This document shows, in pieces, positions 33,854-42,418 of a DNA stretch of 64,000 bases. The notes beneath the pieces were generated by a model, which made no database searches, was not told the DNA's origin, and saw nothing but the letters and a program-made list of their open reading frames with translations. The stretch comes from Lentibacillus persicus (GTDB lineage: Bacteria; Bacillota; Bacilli; Bacillales; Amphibacillaceae). Numbering within the stretch: the first letter of the stretch is position 1; every line of letters starts with the position of its first letter. Both the position numbers and the translations under genes were made by a program. The stretch is from the NCBI RefSeq assembly GCF_900112705.1, contig NZ_FOMR01000007.1:124001-188000 (forward strand). The letters are read 5' to 3'.

Positions 33854-33870
33854 GCAAGCTCCCTCCATTT

Positions 33871-34062
33871 CTAATCTTTATCCAAATCATCTTTGGGCTG
33901 AAATTTTTCTTCCTGATGCCCGTGTTTTTGCTTCAGTAATTTTCCGAGCTCCGAATTGTCAATTCCGTGCCTTACTGCAACCGAGATAATCAGATAGGCT
34001 ATGTACAACATTGCTGCAAAAAAGATTAAGTTCATAATAAGCCCCATTCCAAACCCCCCCAT
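33871..34062 (-). CDS. Small single-helix membrane protein
   Basis: A 63-residue protein: glycine-rich start, one hydrophobic helix (about 9-30) and a charged tail rich in Lys, Gln, Asp. ATG at 34062 has GGAGGG upstream. No family recognised. Short gaps put it in line with the GNAT gene downstream and the ABC transporter upstream. Confidence 0.6.
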   Translation of the reverse strand: MGGFGMGLIMNLIFFAAMLYIAYLIISVAVRHGIDNSELGKLLKQKHGHQEEKFQPKDDLDKD

Positions 34063-34095
34063 TTTTATCCCTCCAAATAGTATTTTTTCAAACTT

Positions 34096-35850
34096 TTACA
34101 AACTGCCTGGTTTCTTACCAAGTGCCGGTTTTGAACCGGTATCCTGAGCTATGTCGATTTCTATGCCCTGATCGATTTTCCGCGCACTCATCATGGTGAA
34201 AAGGTATGCAACCCCCAGTGAAATTACAAGCATCAGCAGAATCCCCACGGTTGCAACTATAACCGGGCTCGCCGTTTTCCAGCTTAACACGGTGTAAACA
34301 AATCCCGCTGCAAATCCAAATAAGCCACTTGAATCCTGACTGACCATCTGTGCGAATTCCACCAACTCAACCGGCAAAATCAGCATCACAAACGGAATCA
34401 GCGCAAAAAACAAATACACATACGAAGCAATCATAAGAACGACTGCTACTCCAAACTTTAAGCGGTTCTGTGGGTTGGCCGGGTTATATTTAGCACCAAT
34501 TGTACCGAGCCACATACCGATACCGCTGATGCCAATCGTTATCACAGCTTTCATGGCAATTCCGGCAGCAAATTGGAAGAGCGTCCAGCCGAAGAACAGG
34601 CCTGCAGCAATCTCCACTACAGTTAAAATAACAAACGGCAGCAGCCAGCTAATCCATAATTTCCCAAATGCGATATCTTTTCCGGACAGGGGTAAAATCC
34701 GTAATATCCAAACTGAGTTAGCTTCCCTGGCGATCGTCGAGCTGGCAATTTGACCATTGAACATCGCATAGACGAACAATAGAATCGCCTGTGCAATCGG
34801 CCAGGTTACGTCATTCGGCCCGCGCAGATCACTAAGATTTCCGCCGCCTGAAAGCAACCCCGCGAACCCGAATACAAAGAAAAATACGAACGGCAAAAAT
34901 ACAAGCCACTCACGCAGATCACGTTTAATCGCATACCATTCTTTTTTTCCGATAGCGATAACCGGATGATACAATTGCGGTCCGGCTATTTTAGCAGATT
35001 TTTTCTTCCGCTTCTTCCCGCTGCCTTCGCTCAGCTTTATCCAGCCGGTCCGAAAGCCTCTTTCCACCAGGGTGGATGTCACGATGAAAGCTATTGCAGC
35101 GAGCAAAATAATCATAACGAACGGTACAAGCCAATCGATCGATCCGCTTGCCGCTCCAATGATGGCGTTACTCGCCCACGTCACCGGCACCCAATCCGGA
35201 AATAGCGGAAGCCCTGCTAAGATCATTTCAGATAACGGCTGGTCGTTCGCCAGAGTCGGCGCCATGAAGATTAAATAAACAAAAATCCCTGAGAGCACAC
35301 TCATTACCGTCATGAATTCATTCGCTTTGCTGGCCGGAACAATCTGCACGAGCAGCAAATTAAACATATATGCAATTGACAGCCCTATGACGATGACTAC
35401 CAGGAGGACAACCGGCACAACGGGATAATATAACAGATTTGCCCCCGTCACCAGTCCGTACACATACAGCGGCACGATATACAACACGAATACCAATGAC
35501 GGCATACCGGCAAAACTTTGCATATATTTTAGCCAGAATATATAGCGTGTCGGGATTGGCATCGTGAACAGCAGATTGAGATCGGTCGCCGAATACAAAT
35601 GCTTGAATATTTGCGGCAGACCGAGCAGAATGATAAATCCAATAACCAATAAAAAGCCGTATGATAAAATGCCGGCAAAAACCGGTTCCGTAATAGCATC
35701 GGATAAGGCCCAAATCCCAACAGAAAACCAATACAGTACGATCGAGAACACAAGAAACATGACAAAATAGCCGACGTAATTTTTAGCAGGCTGGGCTTTC
35801 ATTGAATTAATAAATAGTTTCCATTGATTTTTTAAAAGAGCCTTCATCAT
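34096..35850 (-). CDS. ythQ: ABC transporter permease (YthQ-like)
   Basis: Large membrane subunit of 584 residues with twelve or more hydrophobic segments in two halves. FNLLLVQIVPASKANEFMTV and SSTIAREANSVWILRILPLSG resemble B. subtilis YthQ and other putative bacterial ABC-2 exporters. Its ATG overlaps the ATPase stop by 4 bp. Substrate unknown. A basic stretch KKRKKKSAK near residue 285 marks a cytoplasmic loop. Confidence 0.78.
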   Translation of the reverse strand: MMKALLKNQWKLFINSMKAQPAKNYVGYFVMFLVFSIVLYWFSVGIWALSDAITEPVFAGILSYGFLLVIGFIILLGLPQIFKHLYSATDLNLLFTMPIPTRYIFWLKYMQSFAGMPSLVFVLYIVPLYVYGLVTGANLLYYPVVPVVLLVVIVIGLSIAYMFNLLLVQIVPASKANEFMTVMSVLSGIFVYLIFMAPTLANDQPLSEMILAGLPLFPDWVPVTWASNAIIGAASGSIDWLVPFVMIILLAAIAFIVTSTLVERGFRTGWIKLSEGSGKKRKKKSAKIAGPQLYHPVIAIGKKEWYAIKRDLREWLVFLPFVFFFVFGFAGLLSGGGNLSDLRGPNDVTWPIAQAILLFVYAMFNGQIASSTIAREANSVWILRILPLSGKDIAFGKLWISWLLPFVILTVVEIAAGLFFGWTLFQFAAGIAMKAVITIGISGIGMWLGTIGAKYNPANPQNRLKFGVAVVLMIASYVYLFFALIPFVMLILPVELVEFAQMVSQDSSGLFGFAAGFVYTVLSWKTASPVIVATVGILLMLVISLGVAYLFTMMSARKIDQGIEIDIAQDTGSKPALGKKPGSL

Positions 35851-36632
35851 CTGACATCACCATGATCAGATATTTCACTAATAATCGCCTGCTGGTCCTC
35901 TCCGCCGGTCAACTCAAGGAAAATATCCTCCAGGCTCTGATCCGTGTGGCCTCCGCTTGCCTTCAGTTCATCCATCGTGCCAAGCGCAATGATGTCACCT
36001 TCAAAAATAATTCCGACCCTGTCACACATCTGCTCAGCAATTTCAAGAATGTGCGTTGACAGAAAAACCGTCATGCCATTATCACAAAGCTCACGAAGCA
36101 AATTTTTCAAGCTGCGCGCACTTTTCGGATCAAGGCCGACCGTCGGCTCATCCATAAATAGTACATCCGGTTCATGCACAAGCGCCCCACATATGGCTAT
36201 CTTTTGCTTCATGCCGTGTGAGTAACTTTCGATTAAATCCGCGGCCTGTTCAGTCAATCCGAAAATTTTCAGCAACTCATCCGCCCTTCTCTGAAATTGC
36301 TCTTTCGGTATTCGAAAAACAGACGCTACAAATTCGAGATAATCCCATCCCGTCAATTTCGGATAAAGATTAGGCTGGTCAGGCACATAGGCAATTCGCT
36401 TTTTCGCCTCAAGCGGATGTTTCCATATGTCGATCCCATTAATTTCAGCCGATCCGCTTGTCGGCTCAAGCAGTCCGGTCAGCATTTTTATAGTGGTTGT
36501 TTTACCGGCACCATTCGGTCCAAGAAAGCCAAACAGTTCTCCTTTATTAACATGCAGATTGAGCTGTTTAACCGCTTCATGTCTTTTATACGTTTTTGAC
36601 AAGTCGGTTAGTTTAATTGACTGGTCCTCCAT
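35847..36632 (-). CDS. ythP: ABC transporter ATP-binding protein (YthP-like)
   Basis: ATPase of 261 residues. Walker A GPNGAGKTT (about 38-46), YSHGMKQKIAICGALVHEPD as the signature region and Walker B VLFMDEPTVGLDP. The C-terminal DHGDVR ends 4 bp into the permease gene, so the two subunits are coupled. ATG at 36632 after a G7 run. Partner of the YthQ-like permease. Confidence 0.85.
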   Translation of the reverse strand: MEDQSIKLTDLSKTYKRHEAVKQLNLHVNKGELFGFLGPNGAGKTTTIKMLTGLLEPTSGSAEINGIDIWKHPLEAKKRIAYVPDQPNLYPKLTGWDYLEFVASVFRIPKEQFQRRADELLKIFGLTEQAADLIESYSHGMKQKIAICGALVHEPDVLFMDEPTVGLDPKSARSLKNLLRELCDNGMTVFLSTHILEIAEQMCDRVGIIFEGDIIALGTMDELKASGGHTDQSLEDIFLELTGGEDQQAIISEISDHGDVR

Positions 36633-36700
36633 CGTTTTTCCCCCCCTAAAAAGTGACTCGGGTTCAATTATAGCAGAGTGGAAGAACCTTTATTAGCCAT

Positions 36701-36841
36701 CTACAGCGATTTTTGTTGAATCTACAGCGATTCTCGTTCGCTTTACAGCGATTGCAGGTCGATCTACAGCGATTATGCGCTTATTTACAGCTATGCGCTG
36801 AAGACTACAGCGATTCTTCCTATATCTACAGCGATTTTTCA
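36701..36841. repeat. 21-bp-period array A1 (CTACAGCGATT motif), downstream of NERD gene
   Basis: Seven units with TACAG at 36702, 36723, 36744, 36765, 36786, 36806 and 36827 (steps 21,21,21,21,20,21). Core CTACAGCGATT, then a unit-specific 10-base spacer. The array touches the NERD stop codon (36842). Its spacers recur in the same order in array A2, with about eight differences by eye over 135 bp, so A1 and A2 are direct repeats of one block. Confidence 0.97.
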
Positions 36842-37816
36842 TTAAAAAGGCAGAAAATAAAATCGCTTAGTCGTATTTCCAGTAAATTCAAAGCCTTCTT
36901 TATGTAAAATACGTTTCACCACATGCTGTGATTCCACATTTAAAAATCGTCGTGCTTCACGATTATTAATTTTATTGCCGAACAACAGAAAATAGTCCTT
37001 TAATGCCGGTAGATGGGCATTTTTCGAGACCAATTGACACTGAAGACATATCCAGCAGCCCTTTAGTCGCATCATCGGCAGTGCGCCGCATCCCGGACAA
37101 AAAACACCGCACATTATATCATTTTGATGGATTTCGAATTTTTCCAGAACATTTACTTCTTTGGGGGTATGAGCCTTAATCAAAAGTGAAGATAAATGAT
37201 TAAGCTGCTTTATCGAAAGGACTTGAGCATTATGTTTATGAACAAACGCATCAATTTTAGTCAGCAACTGCTCTTTGTGAATTATCGTATCTGTCACTGC
37301 ACGATTGTTGGCAGGATTTTTTATAATAGTTGCCGGATTGCTGTGAACAATCAATTTCTCAATCGGAATACCGGTATAATTGTTATTTCGCATCCATTCC
37401 AGCAGACGAATGTGCTGAAGATTTACTTGTTCAATATGGTTGCCGAGATTCTCTTCATTTCCGTTCTTTGAAACACGGATTGCTTGTCCAAACTCATCAT
37501 AGATCACAGTACCGGCAATGTTTTTAACTTCATTAATGAGAATAAATTTTGTGGAAGGGATAAGATTATCGATCTGAAAGAATTCGTTTTGGTCGCGGAT
37601 GCGCAAGTTGTGAAGAATTTGAAGCGAATCGTCGCGGAGAAAACTTAACGTAAATTCTAATGACTCTTCTCCTTTAACGCCTGCCCGGAGATTTCTTGCC
37701 TTTTGTTCGACCTGGTCCTTTTTATAATGTTCCGCTCTCAGGCGTCTGTTCAGAGCCTCCATCTTGAAAAGTTCGACAGGAATGTCACGGGGTTTAACAA
37801 CTAATGAGGGTTGCAA
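36842..37816 (-). CDS. NERD-domain putative nuclease with zinc ribbon, flanked by repeats
   Basis: A 324-residue protein. The NERD domain (about 45-160) keeps the restriction-like core: G-KGEE near 47-51, IDNLI (Asp83) and NEVKN (Glu96, Lys98). A helical linker follows, then a zinc ribbon (Cys240, Cys243, Cys257, Cys260). The C-terminal helical segment NNREARRFLNVESQHVVKRI resembles a helix-turn-helix. NERD proteins are predicted nucleases; none of the close family is characterised to my knowledge. The TTG start at 37816 has AAAGGAAGTG upstream, context shared with the homologue at 43381. The gene sits exactly between arrays A1 and A2, hinting that the repeats are its substrate or vehicle. 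The RBS-proximal region is also alike at both loci. Confidence 0.85.
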   Translation of the reverse strand: MQPSLVVKPRDIPVELFKMEALNRRLRAEHYKKDQVEQKARNLRAGVKGEESLEFTLSFLRDDSLQILHNLRIRDQNEFFQIDNLIPSTKFILINEVKNIAGTVIYDEFGQAIRVSKNGNEENLGNHIEQVNLQHIRLLEWMRNNNYTGIPIEKLIVHSNPATIIKNPANNRAVTDTIIHKEQLLTKIDAFVHKHNAQVLSIKQLNHLSSLLIKAHTPKEVNVLEKFEIHQNDIMCGVFCPGCGALPMMRLKGCWICLQCQLVSKNAHLPALKDYFLLFGNKINNREARRFLNVESQHVVKRILHKEGFEFTGNTTKRFYFLPF

Positions 37817-37913
37817 TAATGAGGCACTTCCTTTCTATTTAATTTATAAATATATTCGCTGTTGTGCCTCCTGATTCCTGCTTTTTGAAAAATATTTTCA
37901 AATGCTGTCGAAT

Positions 37914-38049
37914 CTACAGCGATTTTTGTTGAAACTACAGCGATTCTCGTTCGCTCTACAGCGATTGCAGGTCAATTTACAGCGATTCTGCGCTTATCTA
38001 CAGCTATGCGCTGAAGACTACAGCGATTCTTCCTCAATCTACAGCGATC
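37914..38049. repeat. 21-bp-period array A2 (CTACAGCGATT motif), upstream of NERD gene
   Basis: Seven units with TACAG at 37915, 37936, 37957, 37978, 37999, 38019 and 38040, the same step pattern as A1 (one 20-bp step at the same place). Spacers match A1 unit by unit. It starts about 98 bp upstream of the NERD start codon and ends next to the T-run of the sspP terminator (38052). Orientation is the same as A1. Confidence 0.97.
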
Positions 38050-38051
38050 TA

Positions 38052-38079
38052 CAAAAAAAGCACACACCGGAGTGCGTGC
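38052..38079 (-). terminator. sspP terminator
   Basis: GCACGCAC-TCCG-GTGTGTGC followed by T7 on the minus strand. The T-run borders array A2, so the NERD/array block begins right after this terminator. Confidence 0.85.
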
Positions 38080-38084
38080 CAGAG

Positions 38085-38237
38085 TTACATATCATGATGC
38101 GGGTTGTGTTTTTGCCTTGAATGATTTCGCTGTTTCACCTTGTGGGAACCTTGCATTGGCTCGCCGTATGGTTGTTTTGGCCCTTTTGGCAAGTCAGGAT
38201 TCTTTTGCTGTTTCGGCCCTTTTGGTTTTCCGCTCAT
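38085..38237 (-). CDS. sspP: Small acid-soluble spore protein P
   Basis: A 50-residue Lys/Pro/Gln-rich protein. The C-terminus [21 protein letters not shown] (21 residues written in two parts: [12 protein letters not shown] then QKHNPHHDM) matches the conserved SspP end. The N-terminal half has two KGPKQ repeats. The start at 38237 has AAAGGAGGAAAA; an upstream Met at 38267 is not supported. Minor spore-core protein expressed in the forespore under sigma-G in B. subtilis. Evidence for an endospore former. Confidence 0.85.
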   Translation of the reverse strand: MSGKPKGPKQQKNPDLPKGPKQPYGEPMQGSHKVKQRNHSRQKHNPHHDM

Positions 38238-38289
38238 CGTATTTTCCTCCTTTGTCATGTCACACATAGTGTTTGAGGAAGAAAAAAAT

Positions 38290-38922
38290 CTATACGGCGT
38301 TTCTTTCCTTGTGTTTTCGGTGGCTGGTTTTTAACATTTTGACGTACGGCAGGAAAAAACTGATAATAAATCCGCCGAATAAGGCGTTGATCAACGTGCC
38401 GATGCCGACTGCTCCGCCAAAACTAATGGCCAAAATAACCAGCACAACACTGATGGCAGCCCGGGAATAAGATACATTCCATCCGGTCAAACTCGAGATG
38501 ACCAGCATGGAACGGTCAAGCGGGTTCGGTGCAATATCAGACTGCAAATAAAATGCTACTCCGAGTGCCATAAGCACAGTTCCGGCCAATAGGGCTCCCC
38601 ATTCGCCATACCATGTCACAGGCACCACCACTTCTCGAAGCAGAAACAGCCATGTATCAATACCGATGCCAGTTACCAATGACGTAATCAGCGCAAAAAA
38701 TTCCGGGCGCTTACGTTCAGCCAGCGCGTTACCCAGAATCATCGTCAGACCAACGACAATTTCAAAGCTGCCGACGGTCAAACCAAATGTCCGGTGAAGC
38801 CCTACAAGAAGCGCATCAAACGGTGAAGCTCCCATTGTAGATTGAATCGTCAGTGCAATTCCAAGCGTTAAAATAATTAAGCCGGTTAAATAAAAATGAA
38901 CGCCTGCACGCATCAGCCGCAT
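38290..38922 (-). CDS. YczE/YitT-type membrane protein
   Basis: Integral membrane protein of 210 residues with five to six helices. [20 protein letters not shown] and [17 protein letters not shown] are the paired loop motifs of YczE-like proteins (B. subtilis YczE influences surfactin and Sfp-linked functions, mechanism unclear). I start at 38922 because GAAAGGAGTGG precedes this ATG; an in-frame start at 39033 overlaps the opuAC terminator. A paralogue is at 61208. Confidence 0.78.
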   Translation of the reverse strand: MRLMRAGVHFYLTGLIILTLGIALTIQSTMGASPFDALLVGLHRTFGLTVGSFEIVVGLTMILGNALAERKRPEFFALITSLVTGIGIDTWLFLLREVVVPVTWYGEWGALLAGTVLMALGVAFYLQSDIAPNPLDRSMLVISSLTGWNVSYSRAAISVVLVILAISFGGAVGIGTLINALFGGFIISFFLPYVKMLKTSHRKHKERNAV

Positions 38923-39012
38923 AATGCCACTCCTTTCCCCTGTTTGTCGCTCATCTCTTCTATTAATCCAGTTTAACAAAGGTTCACAATAGAATAAAGC
39001 GGGTTTTATAAG

Positions 39013-39046
39013 CAAAAAGAAAACCCGACGCACATATCGCGCCGGG
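39013..39046 (-). terminator. Terminator of the gbsR-opuAC operon
   Basis: CCCGGCGC-loop-GCGTCGGG followed by TTTTCTTTTT on the minus strand, just past the binding-protein stop. Confidence 0.85.
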
Positions 39047-39069
39047 CCGTGTTGGGGACACTGCCGAGT

Positions 39070-39981
39070 TTATTCAGCAGTCCATTCGTTAATAAGCTCC
39101 TGGTTTTCGTCAACCCACTTTTCAGCACCATCAATCGGCTCCTCAGCTTCGTTCACATATACCATAAGCTCACCAATTTGATCGTCATTCATTTTCCAGT
39201 TTTTCATCCATTCACTAACCTTTGGAAAATCATCAGCAAATCCTTGACGCGTTGCGTGATATATTTGTTCAGCCTCACCATAGACGTTTTTCGGATCTTC
39301 AAGATATTTCAAATCATATTGAGAAAATACACGGTGCGGGCTCCACAACGGCGCCACGATTGGTTCTTCATTCGTAATCGCATCGTCAATAGCAGTAATC
39401 ATGGCCGGTTCGGAACTTGGTATCAACTCATAGTCAAGGTTATATTCCGGAATCATGTCACTTTTAGTCACTTCCATCGTTCCAGCCCCTGAATCGAAAC
39501 CAGTGATTTCACCATCAAACATTTCTTTATTGGCGTTAAGATCTTCAATACTATTAATGTCTTCGAGGTATTCTGGTACGACAAGCCCTACTTTAGCATT
39601 TTCATACCATGCATTCTCAGCAAAGAAAACTTCATCTTCATACTCTTCCAAATAAGCTTTGTCCTGGATCGGCAGCCACACTTCCAAATTAATATCCAAA
39701 TCACCTGATGCGAGTGACTGCATGATAACGCCCATATCAAGAAGTTTTAAATTGACATCGTAACCTTTTTCTTCCAAAATGACTTTCCACATGTTCGAAA
39801 CAGCAATGTTTTCTGCCCAGTTAATCTGTGCCATATCGATGGTTCCCTTGTTTTCACTTGATTCGTTATCAGATTCACTTGAACCTTCACTTTCTTCAGC
39901 GTCGGAACCTGATCCACAAGCTGCTAATACCACGATTAGTGCGAGTCCTAGTACGATAAGTTTAGTTTTCGTGAACTTCAT
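39070..39981 (-). CDS. Glycine betaine/choline-binding lipoprotein (OpuAC family)
   Basis: Extracytoplasmic substrate-binding protein of 303 residues with a lipobox (VVLAACGSG, Cys about 22) and an acidic Ser/Glu linker, typical of halophile surface proteins. Trp-rich segments EVWLPIQDKAY, FFAENAWYEN and APLWSPHRVF are the aromatic-cage regions of OpuAC/ProX-type proteins. It lies 17 bp after gbsR and is thus co-expressed with it, but no ABC permease or ATPase gene is adjacent. It may serve an unlinked transporter or act as a sensor or scavenger. Ligand (betaine or choline) is not resolvable by eye. Confidence 0.85.
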   Translation of the reverse strand: MKFTKTKLIVLGLALIVVLAACGSGSDAEESEGSSESDNESSENKGTIDMAQINWAENIAVSNMWKVILEEKGYDVNLKLLDMGVIMQSLASGDLDINLEVWLPIQDKAYLEEYEDEVFFAENAWYENAKVGLVVPEYLEDINSIEDLNANKEMFDGEITGFDSGAGTMEVTKSDMIPEYNLDYELIPSSEPAMITAIDDAITNEEPIVAPLWSPHRVFSQYDLKYLEDPKNVYGEAEQIYHATRQGFADDFPKVSEWMKNWKMNDDQIGELMVYVNEAEEPIDGAEKWVDENQELINEWTAE

Positions 39982-39998
39982 AGATGAGTTATTTCCTC

Positions 39999-40559
39999 CT
40001 AATTGTTGTTTTCTGGATGTACGGGCAAGAATTCATAAATTTCTTCTGACCGGATACTTGCCACCAAACGTTCCAGCCAGCGATAATAAGTTTTGGACTG
40101 ATCGAGCTGATGATAAATTTTCCGCGCTTCCTCTACTAGATAATCCGATACATCATCATCTTCAAAAATCTGATCCAATTCAAACTCAGCTTGTTTAACA
40201 GCTTCTATGTTCATTTTAGCTTCACGATCCCACATCTGACAGAAGTAGGACATAAATGTATTAAAAAAGTTCTTCTCAGCCGCATACGTATGCTTTCGCG
40301 ATCCACGCTGAAATTTCTTTTTTACCATTTCAATTTCCTGAAGCTTTCGGACACTTGTGCTCATGCTCGGTTTGCTCATATCCAATTGTTCACGCATTTC
40401 GTCAAGATTCATCTGATCTTCAAAATACATCGTGGCATACAATTTACCGGCAGCAGGCGTCACCCCATAGACATCCATTGTTTCAGCAATTGTTTCGATA
40501 ACGTATCCTTTTGCTTGTTCCAATTTCTCCTTGGCCATTTCATCGTTGGAACCACTCAT
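39999..40559 (-). CDS. gbsR: GbsR-type choline-responsive repressor
   Basis: Winged-helix regulator of 186 residues. MDVYGVTPAAGKLYATMYFE and MSKPSMSTSVRKLQEIEMVK form the DNA-binding domain, followed by FQRGSRKHTYAAEKNFFNTF of the effector region. In B. subtilis GbsR represses choline uptake and oxidation genes and responds to choline. The start at 40559 has GAGGTGAC; the longer frame is AT-rich intergenic DNA. It is divergent from gbsB and in an operon with a betaine-binding lipoprotein. ACGTTAAA(A)ATATATT-type sites lie in the intergenic region and again before betA. Confidence 0.88.
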   Translation of the reverse strand: MSGSNDEMAKEKLEQAKGYVIETIAETMDVYGVTPAAGKLYATMYFEDQMNLDEMREQLDMSKPSMSTSVRKLQEIEMVKKKFQRGSRKHTYAAEKNFFNTFMSYFCQMWDREAKMNIEAVKQAEFELDQIFEDDDVSDYLVEEARKIYHQLDQSKTYYRWLERLVASIRSEEIYEFLPVHPENNN

Positions 40560-40590
40560 TGTGTCACCTCGCTTTTTTATTAAATTAAAT

Positions 40591-40672
40591 ACGTTAAATA
40601 TATTGTTTACAAATTTAATCATAACGAAATTTATAAATATGTCAAACTTTAAAACGAATATATTTTTAACGT
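40591..40672. promoter_or_regulatory. Putative GbsR operator pair
   Basis: ACGTTAAATATATT (40591-40604) and its inverse AATATATTTTTAACGT (40657-40672) flank the centre of the gbsR/gbsB divergent region. The second matches 46921-46936 before betA base for base over ACGTTAAAAATATATT. This fits a shared regulator. Confidence 0.6.
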
Positions 40673-40715
40673 TGATGAACAAAAAGGCATCCTTGAGTGA
40701 GCGCAGCACTATATT

Positions 40716-40744
40716 TTGACAAACAAAAAACCGGATGATAAAGT
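40716..40744 (+). promoter_or_regulatory. Likely gbsB promoter
   Basis: TTGACA (40716-40721), 17 bp, TAAAGT (40739-40744). The start codon is 60 bp downstream. Confidence 0.55.
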
Positions 40745-40804
40745 ATGACTTGTTCAAATTATTAAATAAATTTTTAATGAAATTAATAAAGAGGTGATTA
40801 ACCA

Positions 40805-42274
40805 ATGAACATAAAAAAACAGTTTATTGATGGCGCATGGGTCGCATCCGAATCGGGTGCTGTCCGGGAAATTATTAATCCTTTTAATCAAGAAGTCATC
40901 GCTAAAGTTGCCGAGAGTGATGAATCGGATACAAAAGCTGCGATTGCTGCAGCTCGCAAAGCATTTGATGATGGTGACTGGGCTTCGACACCTGCTATCG
41001 AGCGCGGCGGGCTGGTGCGGCGAATCGCTGAATTAATTGAACGTGACAGAGAAGAATTGGCAGAACTCGAATCAATCGACACCGGTAAAACTGTGGAAGA
41101 AAGCCGCTGGGACATGGATGACATCGCTGGCGTTTTTCGTTATTTTGCCGACATGGCCGATAAAGACGGCGGTGAGATCATCGAATCGCCTATACCTAAC
41201 TCAACGAGTCGGGTTGTTCATGAGCCGGTTGGTGTTTGCGGGCAAATTACACCGTGGAATTATCCATTGCTGCAGGCATCCTGGAAATTGGCACCGGCAC
41301 TGGCAGCAGGCAATACACTTGTGATGAAACCAAGTGAAATCACCCCGCTTACATCGATTAAAGTGTTTGAATTAATGGAAGAAGCAGGTGTTCCGGCAGG
41401 CGTTGTCAATCTGGTGCTCGGACCCGGCAATTCTGTTGGCGCGGAGCTTTCCGAAAATAATGATGTCGACTTGATTTCGTTTACAGGCGGTATTGAAACA
41501 GGCAAACGGATTATGCAGGCTGCCAGCTCCAACGTGAAAAATCTGGCACTCGAACTCGGCGGTAAAAATCCGAACATCGTTTTTGCCGATGCCGCATTCG
41601 AAACCGCTGTTGATCAGGCGATGAACGCGGTCTTTTTCCATGCCGGGCAAATTTGTTCAGCGGGCACACGTCTGATTGTGGAAGACAGCATTCACGATAA
41701 TTTTGTGGAGGCATTAGTCGAGCGAGTTAAAAAAATCAAGCTTGGCAACGGTTTTGACGCATCGACCCAGATGGGCCCGCTCATTTCCGAAGACCATTTA
41801 AATAAGGTTATTCAATACGTCGAGAACGGTAAAAAAGAAGGCGCAACAGTTGCTGTCGGCGGCGATCGCCCGGAAGAGCCGGAACTGCAAAATGGCTTTT
41901 TCTATCTGCCGACGGTGTTGACCGATTGCACAACGGATATGAGCGTTGTTCAGGACGAAGGCTTCGGGCCGGTAATAACGGTAGAAAAATTTTCGACTGA
42001 AGAAGAAGCGGTCCGATTGGCAAACGATTCAATTTATGGCCTTTCCGGCGGTGTGTTCACGAATGATATTGCCAAAGCAGAACGCTGTGTTGCGAAAATG
42101 CGGATGGGCACGGTTTGGATTAATGACGTCAACTTGTACTTTCCTCAGGCACCATGGGGCGGTTATAAACAATCCGGTATCGGCCGTGAACTCGGCAAGA
42201 CAGGGCTGGAAGAGTACCAGGAAACCAAACATATTTTCCAAAATCTCAAGCCCGAATCTGTTAATTGGTTTTAA
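40805..42274 (+). CDS. gbsB: Betaine aldehyde dehydrogenase
   Basis: NAD(P)-dependent aldehyde dehydrogenase of 489 residues that makes glycine betaine from betaine aldehyde. ITPWNYPLLQASWKLAPALA (substrate/NAD), LALELGGKNPNIVF (catalytic Glu about 250) and GQICSAGTRLIV (catalytic Cys about 284) are present. The C-terminal PQAPWGGYKQSGIGRELG is typical of BADH. ATG at 40805 follows AAAGAGGTGA. It is divergent from gbsR; the partner choline dehydrogenase is 4.8 kb away rather than adjacent as in the B. subtilis gbsAB operon. Confidence 0.92.
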   Translation: MNIKKQFIDGAWVASESGAVREIINPFNQEVIAKVAESDESDTKAAIAAARKAFDDGDWASTPAIERGGLVRRIAELIERDREELAELESIDTGKTVEESRWDMDDIAGVFRYFADMADKDGGEIIESPIPNSTSRVVHEPVGVCGQITPWNYPLLQASWKLAPALAAGNTLVMKPSEITPLTSIKVFELMEEAGVPAGVVNLVLGPGNSVGAELSENNDVDLISFTGGIETGKRIMQAASSNVKNLALELGGKNPNIVFADAAFETAVDQAMNAVFFHAGQICSAGTRLIVEDSIHDNFVEALVERVKKIKLGNGFDASTQMGPLISEDHLNKVIQYVENGKKEGATVAVGGDRPEEPELQNGFFYLPTVLTDCTTDMSVVQDEGFGPVITVEKFSTEEEAVRLANDSIYGLSGGVFTNDIAKAERCVAKMRMGTVWINDVNLYFPQAPWGGYKQSGIGRELGKTGLEEYQETKHIFQNLKPESVNWF

Positions 42275-42280
42275 TGATGT

Positions 42281-42313
42281 AGCAGCTTGGCATGGCGCCA
42301 AGCTGCTCTTTTG
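42281..42313 (+). terminator. gbsB terminator
   Basis: AGCAGCTTGGC-ATG-GCGCCAAGCTGCT followed by CTTTTG. Confidence 0.88.
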
Positions 42314-42334
42314 ATTGGTTGGCCGGGCTGAAGA

Positions 42335-42418
42335 TGTGAACTTTAGCGGATTCATTGTGAACTTTAGCGTTTTCTCTGTGAACTTTAGCGAATCTATTGT
42401 GAACTTAAGCATTTAACA
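42335..42418. repeat. 21-bp-period array B1 (TGTGAACTTTAGC motif), downstream of split NERD gene
   Basis: TGTGAACTTTAGC units start at 42335, 42356, 42377 and 42398 (last one TGTGAACTTAAGC); steps are exactly 21 bp with 8-base unit-specific spacers. The final unit overlaps the stop codon (42405-42407) of the nuclease C-terminal part. The core is unrelated to arrays A, C, D, E and F. Confidence 0.95.

Noticed and set aside
36713-36907. Reading frames through the repeat arrays (also 37902-38120, 42029-42412, 24430-25068, 32552-32692)
   Set aside because: A 21-bp period keeps frames open and gives seven-residue repeats such as LQR or LKFT; no RBS and overlap with real genes on the other strand.
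36701-38049. CRISPR array
   Set aside because: Repeat core is only about 11 bp with about 10-bp spacers, spacers are shared between copies, and there are no cas genes.
40560-40805. N-terminal extension of GbsR to 40805
   Set aside because: The extension is AT-rich operator DNA with no RBS; family length and GAGGTGAC support the start at 40559.
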